DNA of 64,000 nucleotides. Source: Ignavibacteria bacterium. GTDB taxonomy: Bacteria; Bacteroidota; Ignavibacteria; Kapaibacteriales; UBA961. A model generated the notes under the pieces. That model was not told where the DNA came from. It made no database searches and worked only from the letters and a program-made list of their open reading frames with translations. Below are positions 1-9,579 of the stretch, piece after piece (the stretch's first letter is position 1; every line of letters starts with the position of its first letter). The position numbers were made by a program, and so were the translations under genes. The stretch lies in assembly GCA_016720145.1 (NCBI GenBank), contig JADJXV010000014.1, positions 46,560-110,559 on the forward strand, written 5' to 3'.

Positions 1-14
1 TAATTACATTATTT

Positions 15-1406
15 ATGAGCACACGCATTGAGACTGATTCTATGGGGAATATCGAGGTTCCCACCGATAAATATTACGGCGCGCAAACGGCACGTTCCTT
101 AGTTCATTTTGCGATTGGTATCGAGAAAATGCCCCGCGAACTTATCCGCGCATTCGGTATTTTGAAAAAAGCAGGAGCAATTGTCAATTGCGATGTCAGC
201 TTGCTCCCCTCTGAAAAACGCGACTTGATTTGCCAAGCAGCCGATGAAGTCATCAGTGGCGCGCTCGATGCGCATTTCCCGCTGTCGATCTGGCAAACAG
301 GGTCGGGCACGCAAACGAATATGAATACGAATGAAGTAATCTCGAACCGTGCAATTGAAATTGCCGGCGGTATAATGGGGACTAAAAAACCAATCCACCC
401 GAATGATGATGTGAATAAATCGCAGAGTTCGAATGATACGTTTCCCACCGCAATGCACATCGCCGCAGCCGAACAAATCAATCGCCTGCTCATCACCGCC
501 GTCACGGCTCTCCGCGACACGCTCGCCCATAAGGCACAGGAATTTAAGTCAATTATCAAAAGTGGACGTACGCATCTTATGGATGCGACTCCCGTTACGC
601 CTGGTCAAGAATTCTCCGGCTATACTCAACAATTAACGAATGGACTCGCTCGGCTTGAGGCAGTATTGCCGGCGCTTTATGAGCTTGCGTTAGGTGGCAC
701 AGCTGTCGGCACCGGACTCAACACACATCCCGAATTTGCCGTGCGTGGCGCGGCGAAAATTGCCGAACTCACAGGTTTGCCGTTTGTCACAGCACCCAAT
801 AAATTTGAAGCACTTGCAGCGCATGACGCGCTCGTTTTTGCGCATGGTGCGATGAAAACGCTTGCGGCATCGCTCATGAAAATTGCAAATGATATTCGGT
901 GGATGGCGTCGGGTCCACGGTGTGGCTTGGGTGAACTTGCCATTCCTGAAAATGAACCGGGTTCGTCGATTATGCCGGGCAAGGTCAATCCTACTCAATC
1001 GGAAGCTATGACGATGGTCGCGACACAGGTGTTTGGCAATGACGCATCGATTAATTTTGGCGGTGCGTCGGGGAATTTCGAGCTCAATGTGTTCAAGCCG
1101 GTGATTATTTATAATTTCCTGCAAAGTGTGCGGTTGCTTGCTGATTCGTGTGTAATGTTCAATGAACACTGCGCGGAAGGCATCGAACCTATTCTCCCGA
1201 AACTCGAGTATTACAACCAAAATACTCTCATGTTGGTCACTGCGCTCAATCCACATATCGGCTATGATAATGCTGCTAAAATCGCTAAACATGCTCATCA
1301 TACTGGCGGCACACTCCGCGAAGCAGCGATCGAACTCGGCCTCATGTCAGGTGAAGATTTTGATAGATTAGTCAAGCCACACGAAATGCTTGGTCCGAAT
1401 ATCTGA
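15..1406 (+). CDS. fumC: Class II fumarate hydratase
   Basis: Interconverts fumarate and malate in the cytosolic TCA cycle; class II enzymes are iron-independent homotetramers. The 463 residues match the usual family length. Visible family signatures are the NDDVNKSQSSNDTFPTA block near residue 131, SGRTHLMDATPVT near 182 with the catalytic-region histidine, and the superfamily signature GSSIMPGKVNPTQSEA near 315. Aspartase and argininosuccinate lyase share the fold, but the SSND and GRTHLMDA blocks and the length favour fumarase. The ATG at 15 gives the normal N-terminus (MSTRIETDSMG). A strong hairpin terminator follows at 1502. Confidence 0.96.
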   Translation: MSTRIETDSMGNIEVPTDKYYGAQTARSLVHFAIGIEKMPRELIRAFGILKKAGAIVNCDVSLLPSEKRDLICQAADEVISGALDAHFPLSIWQTGSGTQTNMNTNEVISNRAIEIAGGIMGTKKPIHPNDDVNKSQSSNDTFPTAMHIAAAEQINRLLITAVTALRDTLAHKAQEFKSIIKSGRTHLMDATPVTPGQEFSGYTQQLTNGLARLEAVLPALYELALGGTAVGTGLNTHPEFAVRGAAKIAELTGLPFVTAPNKFEALAAHDALVFAHGAMKTLAASLMKIANDIRWMASGPRCGLGELAIPENEPGSSIMPGKVNPTQSEAMTMVATQVFGNDASINFGGASGNFELNVFKPVIIYNFLQSVRLLADSCVMFNEHCAEGIEPILPKLEYYNQNTLMLVTALNPHIGYDNAAKIAKHAHHTGGTLREAAIELGLMSGEDFDRLVKPHEMLGPNI

Positions 1407-1825
1407 TGGATGTGTTCTTTTTCAATAAATGGTTTATTCATTAAATAGAACAATTTATCCACAAATATTCATTTTGAGAATTCAGTTTCAGCGTTCAATA
1501 CAAACCCATGATAGATCATTCTATTATGGGTTTTTTATATTTTGTTAAAAGCTTTGAAAATGAATAGTGATGTAACATGTCTTTTATTTTTCATTACGTT
1601 AACTGCATCTCAACTAATATTTGGAACTAAAAAAAATCAGGTTTGAACCATGAAATGACTAAAAGAATATTTAATAAATTCATTGAATTTTAGACCTGAA
1701 AACTGATTGTTCTCAATATTTTAGTCGATTCTGATATTACCATTTGGAAATAATTCCAAACTTGCCTAAGTTGCAGAACAAACAATCCCTTTCTCTTTTT
1801 TGGTACTATTTCAAGAGGTACTCTC
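1407..1825. other. Intergenic region between fumC and the FnIII gene
   Basis: No convincing gene in these 419 bases. It holds a rho-independent terminator (1502-1536) and, at 1455-1463, a perfect DnaA-box sequence TTATCCACA. A single box this far from dnaA is weak evidence for anything. The AT-rich stretch before 1826 presumably carries the promoter of the next gene, with an AGAGG ribosome-binding sequence about 10 bases before its ATG. Confidence 0.6.
1502..1536 (+). terminator. Rho-independent terminator after fumC
   Basis: AAACCCATGATAGA pairs with TCTATTATGGGTTT (about 14 bp with one G-T pair) around a TCAT loop, and the stem runs straight into six T residues. Confidence 0.85.
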
Positions 1826-4800
1826 ATGAAACTACGCTACTTGGTACTATTAGCAATCAGCTTTATGATTGCATTACAAATCGATGTATCGGCTCAGATA
1901 AATGCTTTTCCGTCTTATTCGGAAAGTTTTGAATCGACAAACGGTGGATGGGCAGCCAGCGGGACAAGTTCATCCTGGGCTTGGGGCAGTCCGAGCTACA
2001 GCTATATTACGACATCTGGGTCGGGCTCTCGTTGCTGGAAGACCAATCTCACCGGTCCATACAATGTGAGTGAGACCTCGTATCTCACCTCTCCCACCTT
2101 TAACTTCTCGTGTTTTACCTCTGACCCAACGATATCATTCATGATATCTCATCAAATTGAAAGCGGTTACGATTATTGCGTCGTCCAGTACTCGACGAAT
2201 GGTGGATCGACGTACACCAATGTCGGTACCAATACATCGGGTGGTACAAATTGGTATCAGACGGCAAACGGATTTAACGGCGCACGTTCGTGGACTACGG
2301 CAAGTCATTTATTAACAGGGCTTGCAGGACAATCGAGTGTTATTTTGCGTTTTAGATTTACATCCGACAATTCAGTCCAGCAAACGGGTATCGGGATTGA
2401 TTTAGTCAGTATTAGTTTGGCCGGTGCTGCCCTTGCTGTACCGACACTTACTGCGCCTGCCGATGCTGCTACAGGAGTCGCTCTATCTCCGACTCTCTCA
2501 TGGAACACAGTCACCTGTGCTACTGGATATGACGTGCAAGTAGCGACAGATGCAGCATTTACAGCACCTATTGTGAATATGACAGGTGTTGCGACAGCAT
2601 CTACAATAGTTGGACCTTTAGCCGGGAGTACACTCTATTACTGGCGTGTCCGAGCGACACTTGGTGCAATTGTAAGTAATTGGTCACCTGTCCGAACTTT
2701 TACCACACTCTTCCCTCCTCCACCAGTTCCTGTCCATACTTTGCCTTTAGATCTATCGACTGCGCAGGCGATTTCCAATTTATCAATTTCGTGGCAATCG
2801 TCTCTCGGCGCTTCATCATATCGGCTCCAAGTATCCAAATCTGCATCATTTACGACAATGACAGTCGATAGTAGTATCACAGGTACGACTTTAGTCATTA
2901 GTGGATTAGAAAATTACACAGTCTATTATTGGCGTGTGAGCGCATCGAATGTCAGTGGAACGAGTGCGTATTCGTTGCCATGGAATTTCCGAACGTTAAT
3001 CGCATCGACTACGCTGACGTTGCCGGTAAATAATGATATTGAGCAAAAGCTCCCACCGGTATTACAATGGAATGCTTTCACAGGATTACTTGGCTATCGC
3101 GTACAAGTCTCTACTGATCTTACGTTTACAAGTATTATATTCGATAATCCATCGGTGACGACAAGTTCGCTCGATATACCGGGCTTGATGAATAATCAAA
3201 AATATTATTGGCGTGTGCAATGTAATGGTACCGGTGGTGAGACTAGTAATTGGTCACAGACTTGGTCATTTTCGACGATTATAGCAACTCCTTCTCTTAC
3301 CTTACCGTTAGACGGGGCTGTGGATCTCCCTGTTGCCACACCGCTTACTTGGAGTTCGGTTAATGGAAGTGTCAATTATCAAGTCCAAATCTCGACGAAC
3401 ATTGTGTTCATTGCCGGTACAGTCCTTTTTGACAATTCCAGCATCACAGCTACAAATGTCACTGCATCGAGTTTGGCCGGTAGCACGACCTATTTCTGGA
3501 GAGTACGAGGTACAAGTGCTACCTCGGGTAAGGGATTATGGTCGGAGGTGCGTAGCTTTAGAACAATTTCCGGGGTCACTACTCTCCAAATGCCGGTCAA
3601 TAAATCCTCGGCTGTAGCTCTTCCGGTGATGCTCAACTGGTCATCTGTATCTCCGACAGCAATTTATCAAGTACAGGTGTCAACGGAATCTGCCTTTGCT
3701 AACCCATTGATAAATGAAGAGAAGCTTGCTGCTACGTCGATTCAGTATAATTCATTTAATGGAATTAAAAACAATACGACTTATTACTGGCGAGTACGGC
3801 CGTATAGTCAGTCCGGAACAGATATTCCGTGGACTGAAACATGGTCTTTTACTACAATCATCGCACAAGCAGCCCTCGTATCTCCATCAAATAATACCAA
3901 AGACTACAGCAAAGATGTGAATTTCACATGGCTTGCTGTCGATGGTGCTACCGGATATTCACTCCAAGTATCAAAAGATAAAACATTTGCGACAATAGAT
4001 GAAGATCATCCAAATTTGAGCGGCAATTCCAAAAGCGTTGCTTTAGCGATCAGCACCACCTACTATTGGCGAGTACGCGCATTACATGCTACTAATGGTC
4101 CGGGTGCATGGTCTGATGTATGGAATTTCACAACATCGGTCAGTTCAGCAGCAGTGCCAACCCTCGATTATCCTGCAAATGCAGCATTGAAAGTATCCAA
4201 TGATGTGACCTTTACGTGGAATGCAGCCGTCGGAGCAGTATCCTACGAATTCCAGCTCTCAAGTGTCGCAGACTTTGCCAATGCACAAATCAATCAATCA
4301 GGTCTTATCGTCACGAGTTATAAGGCAGTCGGACTAGCCGCAAGTACGAAATATTACTGGAGAGTACGCAGTGTCAATACTGCAGGACCGAGTGCTTGGT
4401 CAGAGACATGGAGTTTTACCGTGATCGCAGCCGCACCGGCAATGGTCGGACTCGGTCAGCCGGCCAACAATTCCAAGAATCAACCAAAGTCAATTACCCT
4501 GAAATGGAATGCAACAGCAAGCGCAGTTACTTATCAGATACAGGTCTCCGAAAAAGACGACTTTAGCACGACAGTCGAAGATAATGCAACGCTTACAGCG
4601 ACAGCATTTACTCCGACGGCACTCAAGAATTCTATGACCTACTATTGGCACGTACGAGCAGCTAATGACGGCGGAAATGGTGCATGGTCGGAAACATGGA
4701 ACTTCACAACCGAAGCTTCCGACGGCGTGACAGAAGATGCACAGACAGGTCTGAAATTGGAATCATATCCGAATCCTGTATCAAACGGTACAGCTTCTAT

Positions 4801-5008
4801 TATCATGGACTTACCGACAAGTGGTCTCGCACGACTCTCAGTTGTAAACTTGCTCGGAATGAACATGACTGTGACTAATTCACACTATGAAGCAGGCAAG
4901 CATACAATCGCTTGGAACACATCGCTAGCACCCGGACTTTATTTCCTCCATTTGGAATTTGGAAACAAATCGCTTGATGTGCCGGTGACAATCACAGCCG
5001 CTCCATAA
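1826..5008 (+). CDS. Secreted multi-FnIII protein with T9SS type A sorting domain
   Basis: A 1060-residue exported protein. Residues 1-24 form a signal peptide (hydrophobic core LLAISFMIAL, cleavage after SAQ). Residues about 30-200 look like a MAM/jelly-roll type beta domain (YSESFES...WAWGSPS). About eight fibronectin type III repeats of roughly 90 residues span 204-970; each has the YQVQVS-type strand and the YYWRVRA...WS..W.F.T signature. Residues 966-1060 are a T9SS type A C-terminal sorting domain (SYPNPVSNG...GMNMTV...PGLYFLHLE). Such proteins are moved across the outer membrane and anchored or released, often as adhesins. No catalytic domain is visible, so adhesion or matrix binding is inferred. 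A strong terminator follows. Confidence 0.9.
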   Translation: MKLRYLVLLAISFMIALQIDVSAQINAFPSYSESFESTNGGWAASGTSSSWAWGSPSYSYITTSGSGSRCWKTNLTGPYNVSETSYLTSPTFNFSCFTSDPTISFMISHQIESGYDYCVVQYSTNGGSTYTNVGTNTSGGTNWYQTANGFNGARSWTTASHLLTGLAGQSSVILRFRFTSDNSVQQTGIGIDLVSISLAGAALAVPTLTAPADAATGVALSPTLSWNTVTCATGYDVQVATDAAFTAPIVNMTGVATASTIVGPLAGSTLYYWRVRATLGAIVSNWSPVRTFTTLFPPPPVPVHTLPLDLSTAQAISNLSISWQSSLGASSYRLQVSKSASFTTMTVDSSITGTTLVISGLENYTVYYWRVSASNVSGTSAYSLPWNFRTLIASTTLTLPVNNDIEQKLPPVLQWNAFTGLLGYRVQVSTDLTFTSIIFDNPSVTTSSLDIPGLMNNQKYYWRVQCNGTGGETSNWSQTWSFSTIIATPSLTLPLDGAVDLPVATPLTWSSVNGSVNYQVQISTNIVFIAGTVLFDNSSITATNVTASSLAGSTTYFWRVRGTSATSGKGLWSEVRSFRTISGVTTLQMPVNKSSAVALPVMLNWSSVSPTAIYQVQVSTESAFANPLINEEKLAATSIQYNSFNGIKNNTTYYWRVRPYSQSGTDIPWTETWSFTTIIAQAALVSPSNNTKDYSKDVNFTWLAVDGATGYSLQVSKDKTFATIDEDHPNLSGNSKSVALAISTTYYWRVRALHATNGPGAWSDVWNFTTSVSSAAVPTLDYPANAALKVSNDVTFTWNAAVGAVSYEFQLSSVADFANAQINQSGLIVTSYKAVGLAASTKYYWRVRSVNTAGPSAWSETWSFTVIAAAPAMVGLGQPANNSKNQPKSITLKWNATASAVTYQIQVSEKDDFSTTVEDNATLTATAFTPTALKNSMTYYWHVRAANDGGNGAWSETWNFTTEASDGVTEDAQTGLKLESYPNPVSNGTASIIMDLPTSGLARLSVVNLLGMNMTVTNSHYEAGKHTIAWNTSLAPGLYFLHLEFGNKSLDVPVTITAAP

Positions 5009-5030
5009 AAAGCGCCTGTTGAATATAAAA

Positions 5031-5069
5031 ATCCCCGTTGCACTTACTGTGTAACGGGGATTTTTTTTA
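5031..5069 (+). terminator. Rho-independent terminator after the FnIII gene
   Basis: ATCCCCGTT pairs perfectly with AACGGGGAT around a 12-base loop, followed by eight T residues. Confidence 0.9.
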
Positions 5070-5143
5070 TTGAATTGATTGAGTTAACTGTTTTTTAATT
5101 TACTACGCTCTTTCCATTTTCCTCCAGCTAAAGCTGGAGTCTA

Positions 5144-5278
5144 GTCAACTACTTCAACTACTTCAACTACTCAACTACTCAACTACTTCAACTACTTCAA
5201 CTACTTCAACTACTTCAACTACTTCAACTACTTCAACTGCTTCAACTACTTCAACTACTTCAACTACTTCAACTACTT
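5144..5278. repeat. 9-bp tandem repeat (TTCAACTAC)n
   Basis: About 15 units of TTCAACTAC, a few shortened to six or seven bases or carrying a single substitution (CTGC). The array lies between two converging genes and is preceded by a perfect hairpin CTCCAGCT-AA-AGCTGGAG at 5122-5139. It has no spacers and is not a CRISPR. The unit length matches the other 9-bp array of this window at 56,801. Confidence 0.9.
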
Positions 5279-5300
5279 TCCAGATATTTAGGCTTCCTAT

Positions 5301-5334
5301 AAAAAAAGGTACAGATTATAATTTCTGCACCTTT
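5301..5334 (-). terminator. Rho-independent terminator after dnaA
   Basis: Read on the - strand, AAAGGTGCAGA pairs with TCTGTACCTTT (one G-T pair) around an eight-base AT loop and ends in a run of T. It lies 37 bases beyond the dnaA stop. Confidence 0.85.
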
Positions 5335-5370
5335 CTATCCCGTGATATTCTGCAAACTCTTGGGTATTTT

Positions 5371-6822
5371 TTAGTTGAATTTCCTGCGGAGCATTTCGAC
5401 GGCGCTTTTGACAGATGCGTCGGTATCTATATAATTTTCAATCATTTGACAGGAATGCAATACAGTTGTATGATCTCGTCCGCCGAAATTTGCACCAATG
5501 CTTTTGAGAGAAAGCTGTGTAAATTTCTTGGCTAAATACATTGCCATTTGTCGTGCAAGGACTACTTCATGTTTACGGGTCTTACTTGCCAAAATTTCAG
5601 GGGTGAATTCATAATGATCCGACACCTCGAGAATAATATCCTGAATTGTTACTTGTCTGTTTTTCTGTGAACATACCCCACGCACTACTTCTTTAGCAAG
5701 GTCGAGATTCAGCTCTCGTCTGTCGAGTGACACCTTTGCTATCACACTAATCAAGCTTCCTTCGAGTTCGCGGACACTTGTAAATGTATGCCGAGCAATA
5801 TATTCCACAATTTCTGCGGGTAACTCAAATCCTTCATCTATACTTTTACGTTGGAGAATTGCCATCCGTGTTTCATAGTCGGGTAATTGCACATCGACCG
5901 TTAGTCCCCACTGAAAGCGCGAAATCAATCTATCATCGACGTCTGTTAATTCTTTCGGTGGCTTATCACTTGTGAGGATAAGTTGCTTTCCGGCTTGATA
6001 CAATGCATTGAACGTGTGGAAGAAATTGTCCTGTGTTTTTTCTTTGCCGCTAAAGAACTGAATATCATCGACAATGAGCACATCTATCGTGCGATAAAAA
6101 TTAGTAAACTCGTTGACTTTATTGGTTTGAATAGCATTCACATAATCAATCGTAAAGCGTTCGCTATTCGTATAAAGCACGCGAGTATTATGATTATTCT
6201 GAACGATATAATTTCCGATTGCCTGCACAAGATGCGTCTTCCCGAGACCTGTACCGCCGTAGATAAAGAGTGGATTAAACCGGGTTTTACCGGGATTTTC
6301 AGCTACTGCGATAGCGGCTGAACATGCAAGTTGATTGCTTTCACCGCGTATAAAATTCTCGAGTGTATAGCGTGAATTGAGATTATTGGGGAAATTATGG
6401 AGCGGAGCGGGAGATTTAGCAAAAGGTAATGATGTTTGGGGCGTATTTGGAGCAGGTGTATGTCGGAATGCAGGCAACTTAATCGCACGTTGCTCGAGTG
6501 AATCACCGACATTTTTATTCATCATCACTTGATATTGCAGACGCGATGTAGCACCTAATACCTGACAAATTGTTTTTTGTAGTAATGCATAATAATGTAC
6601 TTCAATCCATTCATAAAAAAACTGACTTGGCACCTGAATGGTGAGCAATCCATCCTGCCAGCGGAGCGCCGTGATTGGCTCGAACCACGTCTTGAATACC
6701 TGTGTTGACACATTATCCCGAACGATTGCCAAGCACGAATTCCATTGCTCGATAGCCGTGTCATCGACGGAATAATCCACTTCATGCGATACTGCATTTT
6801 GCTTTTGAACCGATGTTTTCAT
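5371..6822 (-). CDS. dnaA: Chromosomal replication initiator DnaA
   Basis: Binds DnaA boxes at oriC and melts origin DNA. Domain I is at the N-terminus (QWNSCLAIVRDNVSTQVFKTWFEPI), followed by a proline-rich linker. The AAA+ domain has Walker A GGTGLGKTHL near residue 187 and Walker B VLIVDDIQFF near 247. The C-terminal helix-turn-helix carries the DnaA signature GGRDHTTVLHSC. I place the start at the ATG at 6822 (MKTSVQKQ, 483 residues). The frame stays open 39 codons further to 6939, but that extension does not resemble any DnaA N-terminus. No clear Shine-Dalgarno is seen at either start. The gene lies alone on the - strand, divergent from tatC. Confidence 0.95.
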   Translation of the reverse strand: MKTSVQKQNAVSHEVDYSVDDTAIEQWNSCLAIVRDNVSTQVFKTWFEPITALRWQDGLLTIQVPSQFFYEWIEVHYYALLQKTICQVLGATSRLQYQVMMNKNVGDSLEQRAIKLPAFRHTPAPNTPQTSLPFAKSPAPLHNFPNNLNSRYTLENFIRGESNQLACSAAIAVAENPGKTRFNPLFIYGGTGLGKTHLVQAIGNYIVQNNHNTRVLYTNSERFTIDYVNAIQTNKVNEFTNFYRTIDVLIVDDIQFFSGKEKTQDNFFHTFNALYQAGKQLILTSDKPPKELTDVDDRLISRFQWGLTVDVQLPDYETRMAILQRKSIDEGFELPAEIVEYIARHTFTSVRELEGSLISVIAKVSLDRRELNLDLAKEVVRGVCSQKNRQVTIQDIILEVSDHYEFTPEILASKTRKHEVVLARQMAMYLAKKFTQLSLKSIGANFGGRDHTTVLHSCQMIENYIDTDASVKSAVEMLRRKFN

Positions 6823-7672
6823 GCGACGGGCATGAGGAAATAAATCAAGAGTCGGTAACTTTTTTGCCAATGCTTCCTCCGAACAAATACGATAATTGAC
6901 CCCGTTAAAATAGTACCAACTAATAATACAAACAATCACTTACATTTGTCATCCACTTATTGAAAATAGACAACAATATCGCTATCTCTTATTTGATAAG
7001 AGACAAAATAGCTTTCTAATTTTATGAAAGCGGAGACACGTATCACGCCCGTTACGAAATTGAAAATTCCGGAGCGTTGCCTCTCATGTTACTGTGAGAG
7101 GTGTGTCTGTAATAAGATGTATTGACTGTTTGTGCTTGCCTTTAGAAATGAGAAGTAATCGGGGGGAATCACTTCATTGTTGCCGGCAAGCGGCGTGTGT
7201 AGAATTACCTACTGCAGAGTTACCTGCGAATAAAAAAAGACCTCATCAAGCGGATTGTAGATACAGCGTGAGCTGCGTTTCATCTTTAGGATGCGAATTG
7301 CTTTTTCGCATTGCAAAAATCCATAATTTTCTACCAAAACGCCAAACAAAATATTTTCAAAAATGAAAATAAATTTCTTGGTTATTTGAAAGTAATTTAA
7401 CCCTCCTGAAATTATTTGTAGTTGCGTGAATCACCACTTTATTGAATGCAATTTTTGAAGGTTCAGGCATGAAATTTTCAAATTTCATATCATTGTAATT
7501 GCAATCATATCAGTTAGTTACTTCTCAATTAATTTGAATTTAATTTTTCAAATTATTATTTGGGAATACTACTATTGCGATATTTATTCTCTGTATTTTT
7601 CCACAATAGGGTGTAGTGAGTTATTTTCGCAGTAGAATATTCTCAACATCACATTTTATCAGTAAAAATTGT
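6823..7672. other. dnaA-tatC divergent intergenic region, possible origin region
   Basis: About 850 bases without a convincing gene. Features seen: a perfect inverted repeat TCTCTTA-TTTGA-TAAGAGA at 6985-7003, another (CCTCTCA...TGAGAGG) at 7080-7101, a very AT-rich stretch at 7320-7600, and one DnaA-box-like TTTTCCACA at 7597-7605. The position next to dnaA and the AT-rich stretch would fit an origin, but a single recognisable box is too little to call oriC. A GTG-started 90-codon frame at 7094-7366 has no gene-like composition. Confidence 0.4.
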
Positions 7673-8419
7673 ATGGCAAAAGCTAACGCCGAATCCTCAG
7701 GCACGCAAGAAAAAGAAATGAGTTTTTTTGATCATTTGGAGGATTTGCGGAAACTAATCGTGTACTCGGTGATAGGAATTGCTGCCGGATGTATCGTGTC
7801 GAGTATCTACATCAATCAGATCATGGAGTATATTCTGCTACGTCCTGCCACTGCCGTCAAGCTTGAACTACAAAACCTCCGCCCGTTTGGCCAGCCGTTT
7901 CTCTACTTTAAAGTAATACTCGTCGCCGGAATTATACTATCAATTCCATGGACACTCTATCAAATTTGGAAGTTTGTCGCTCCCGGTCTCTATCATCATG
8001 AGCGTAATTGGGCAGGAAGAATCACTTTTTTTACGACGTTTTGTTTTTTAGCAGGTGTTGCATTCGCGTATTTTGTGATGATTCCGGGGATGATGTCATT
8101 CACCGTGAGCTTTGGTACAAAAGACATCAAGAATATAATCGATATCACTGAATACTTTGGATTCGTTACGACGACACTTCTCGCCGCGGGGCTGATATTC
8201 GAACTCCCAATGATATCGTATGTCCTCTCAAGAGTCGGAATTCTCACACCACAATACATGCGAAAATACAGGCGCCATGCTTATATTATTATACTACTTA
8301 TCGCTGCAATACTCACACCAAGTCCTGATCCTGTCAATCAATTGATCTTTGCTACACCACTCTGGGTGTTATACGAAATCAGTATTATAATTTCAAAGTT
8401 GTCGCCAAAAAAGGACTAA
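7673..8419 (+). CDS. tatC: Twin-arginine translocase subunit TatC
   Basis: The inner-membrane receptor of the Tat pathway, which exports folded proteins carrying twin-arginine signals. It has 248 residues with six predicted membrane segments. The family's N-terminal block is present (MSFFDHLEDLRKLIVYSVIG near residue 18, with the conserved HLEDLR), as is the late FELPM segment. The open frame begins at a GTG at 7616, but the ATG at 7673 (MAKANAESS) gives the standard TatC N-terminus. A prenyl synthase gene follows after 24 bases, so the two are probably co-transcribed. No tatA or tatB is in the window. Confidence 0.95.
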   Translation: MAKANAESSGTQEKEMSFFDHLEDLRKLIVYSVIGIAAGCIVSSIYINQIMEYILLRPATAVKLELQNLRPFGQPFLYFKVILVAGIILSIPWTLYQIWKFVAPGLYHHERNWAGRITFFTTFCFLAGVAFAYFVMIPGMMSFTVSFGTKDIKNIIDITEYFGFVTTTLLAAGLIFELPMISYVLSRVGILTPQYMRKYRRHAYIIILLIAAILTPSPDPVNQLIFATPLWVLYEISIIISKLSPKKD

Positions 8420-8443
8420 GTTCTCCCCATTTTACTCTATTGC

Positions 8444-9424
8444 ATGCCCCATTCTATTACTGAAATTTGTAAACCGATAGCTACCCATCTTGAAGATTTC
8501 ACCGATTTTTTCAAAGGGCTCATTCGTTCAAAAGTAGCGCTGTTGGACATCGTCGTTCGCTACATCCTCAAGCAACGGGGCAAGCGGGTACGTCCTGCTT
8601 TGGTTTTTTTGAGTGCAGCCGCCTGTGGAGATGTTACCAGGCGAAGCTATATTGCTGCATCACTTGTCGAGCTCCTCCACACGGCCACTCTCGTCCATGA
8701 TGACGTCGTCGATGAATCGGACGTTCGCCGAGGAATGCCGTCAATCAATGCCACTTGGAAAAATAAAGTCGCTGTCTTGGTTGGAGATTATCTCCTCTCT
8801 CGCGGACTCCTCATCGCCGTCGAAAATGAAGAATTCGACTTTCTCCGTATCACAAGTACATCCGTCCGACGCATGAGCGAGGGCGAACTCCTCCAAATCC
8901 AGAAAAGCCGCCAACGTACAATCGATGAAGAGACGTACTTTCGTATCATATCCGACAAAACAGCATCGCTTATCTCGACATGTTGTGAAATTGGTGCCGT
9001 CAGCTCCTCCTCAGACTCAGCCCGACGCACCGCTCTCCGTGACTATGGTGAGCTCGTCGGAATTGCATTTCAGATTCAGGACGATATATTGGATATCACC
9101 AGCCGTTCGAGTATCATTGGCAAGCCGGTCGGGAACGACCTCAAAGAAAAGAAAATTACGCTTCCGTTAATCTATGCTTGTGAGCATGCAGATAAATCAG
9201 CCGGAAAAGCAATTATCAAAGCTGTCAAATCCGGCAAACTCACCCAGAAAAATATCGAGGAAGTAATTCAATTTATTGAAGATAATCACGGAGTTACTCG
9301 CGCGAGAGCAAAAGCTCTCTCCATCATCAATGAAGCGAAGTCCAAAATTGATACGATCCCAGAGTCCCCGGCAAAACAGTCTTTGCTCAACTTTGCCGAT
9401 TATGTAATCGAGCGTACGAAGTGA
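8444..9424 (+). CDS. ispB: All-trans polyprenyl diphosphate synthase
   Basis: Condenses isopentenyl diphosphate units onto an allylic primer to make the long isoprenoid chain of respiratory quinones. The 326 residues show both Asp-rich motifs of trans-prenyltransferases: DDVVDE near residue 86 (first motif, followed by SDVRRG) and DDILDI near 211 (second motif), plus the GKRVRPALVFLSA block near 46. Chain length cannot be read with certainty, so octaprenyl, heptaprenyl or another product is possible and the symbol is by family only. It sits 24 bases behind tatC, in the same direction. Confidence 0.88.
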   Translation: MPHSITEICKPIATHLEDFTDFFKGLIRSKVALLDIVVRYILKQRGKRVRPALVFLSAAACGDVTRRSYIAASLVELLHTATLVHDDVVDESDVRRGMPSINATWKNKVAVLVGDYLLSRGLLIAVENEEFDFLRITSTSVRRMSEGELLQIQKSRQRTIDEETYFRIISDKTASLISTCCEIGAVSSSSDSARRTALRDYGELVGIAFQIQDDILDITSRSSIIGKPVGNDLKEKKITLPLIYACEHADKSAGKAIIKAVKSGKLTQKNIEEVIQFIEDNHGVTRARAKALSIINEAKSKIDTIPESPAKQSLLNFADYVIERTK

Positions 9425-9454
9425 GCGCTGCCGCATTAAAAGTTCCCGGGCAGA

Positions 9455-9502
9455 TTTTAACGCAAAGTGCGCAAAGGATTCGCAAAGTTCGCTGAGAAAA
9501 GA
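9455..9502. repeat. Dispersed repeat 'TTTTAACGCAAAG', copy 1
   Basis: The stretch TTTTAACGCAAAGTGCGCAAAGG...CGCAAAG.TCGC.GAGAA recurs at 17,262-17,318 with few changes. It lies between genes and contains short internal repeats of GCAAAG. It looks like a small dispersed intergenic element. Confidence 0.75.
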
Positions 9503-9579
9503 ATATTGTTATCGAATGCATTACTACTCTTTTTGATAAATACTTTACCATTACTATCAATTATACATCCTGAACAATT

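Noticed and set aside
5144..5278. CRISPR array
   Set aside because: Units are 9 bp in direct tandem without spacers and no cas genes are present. The same holds for 56,801-57,030.
6823..6939. N-terminal extension of DnaA (MIVCIISWYYFNG)
   Set aside because: The 39 extra residues do not resemble DnaA domain I, which begins naturally after the ATG at 6822.
7094..7366. 90-codon frame upstream of tatC starting with GTG
   Set aside because: Cys-rich, irregular composition, no ribosome-binding site and no recognisable domain. It lies in the AT-rich dnaA-tatC gap.
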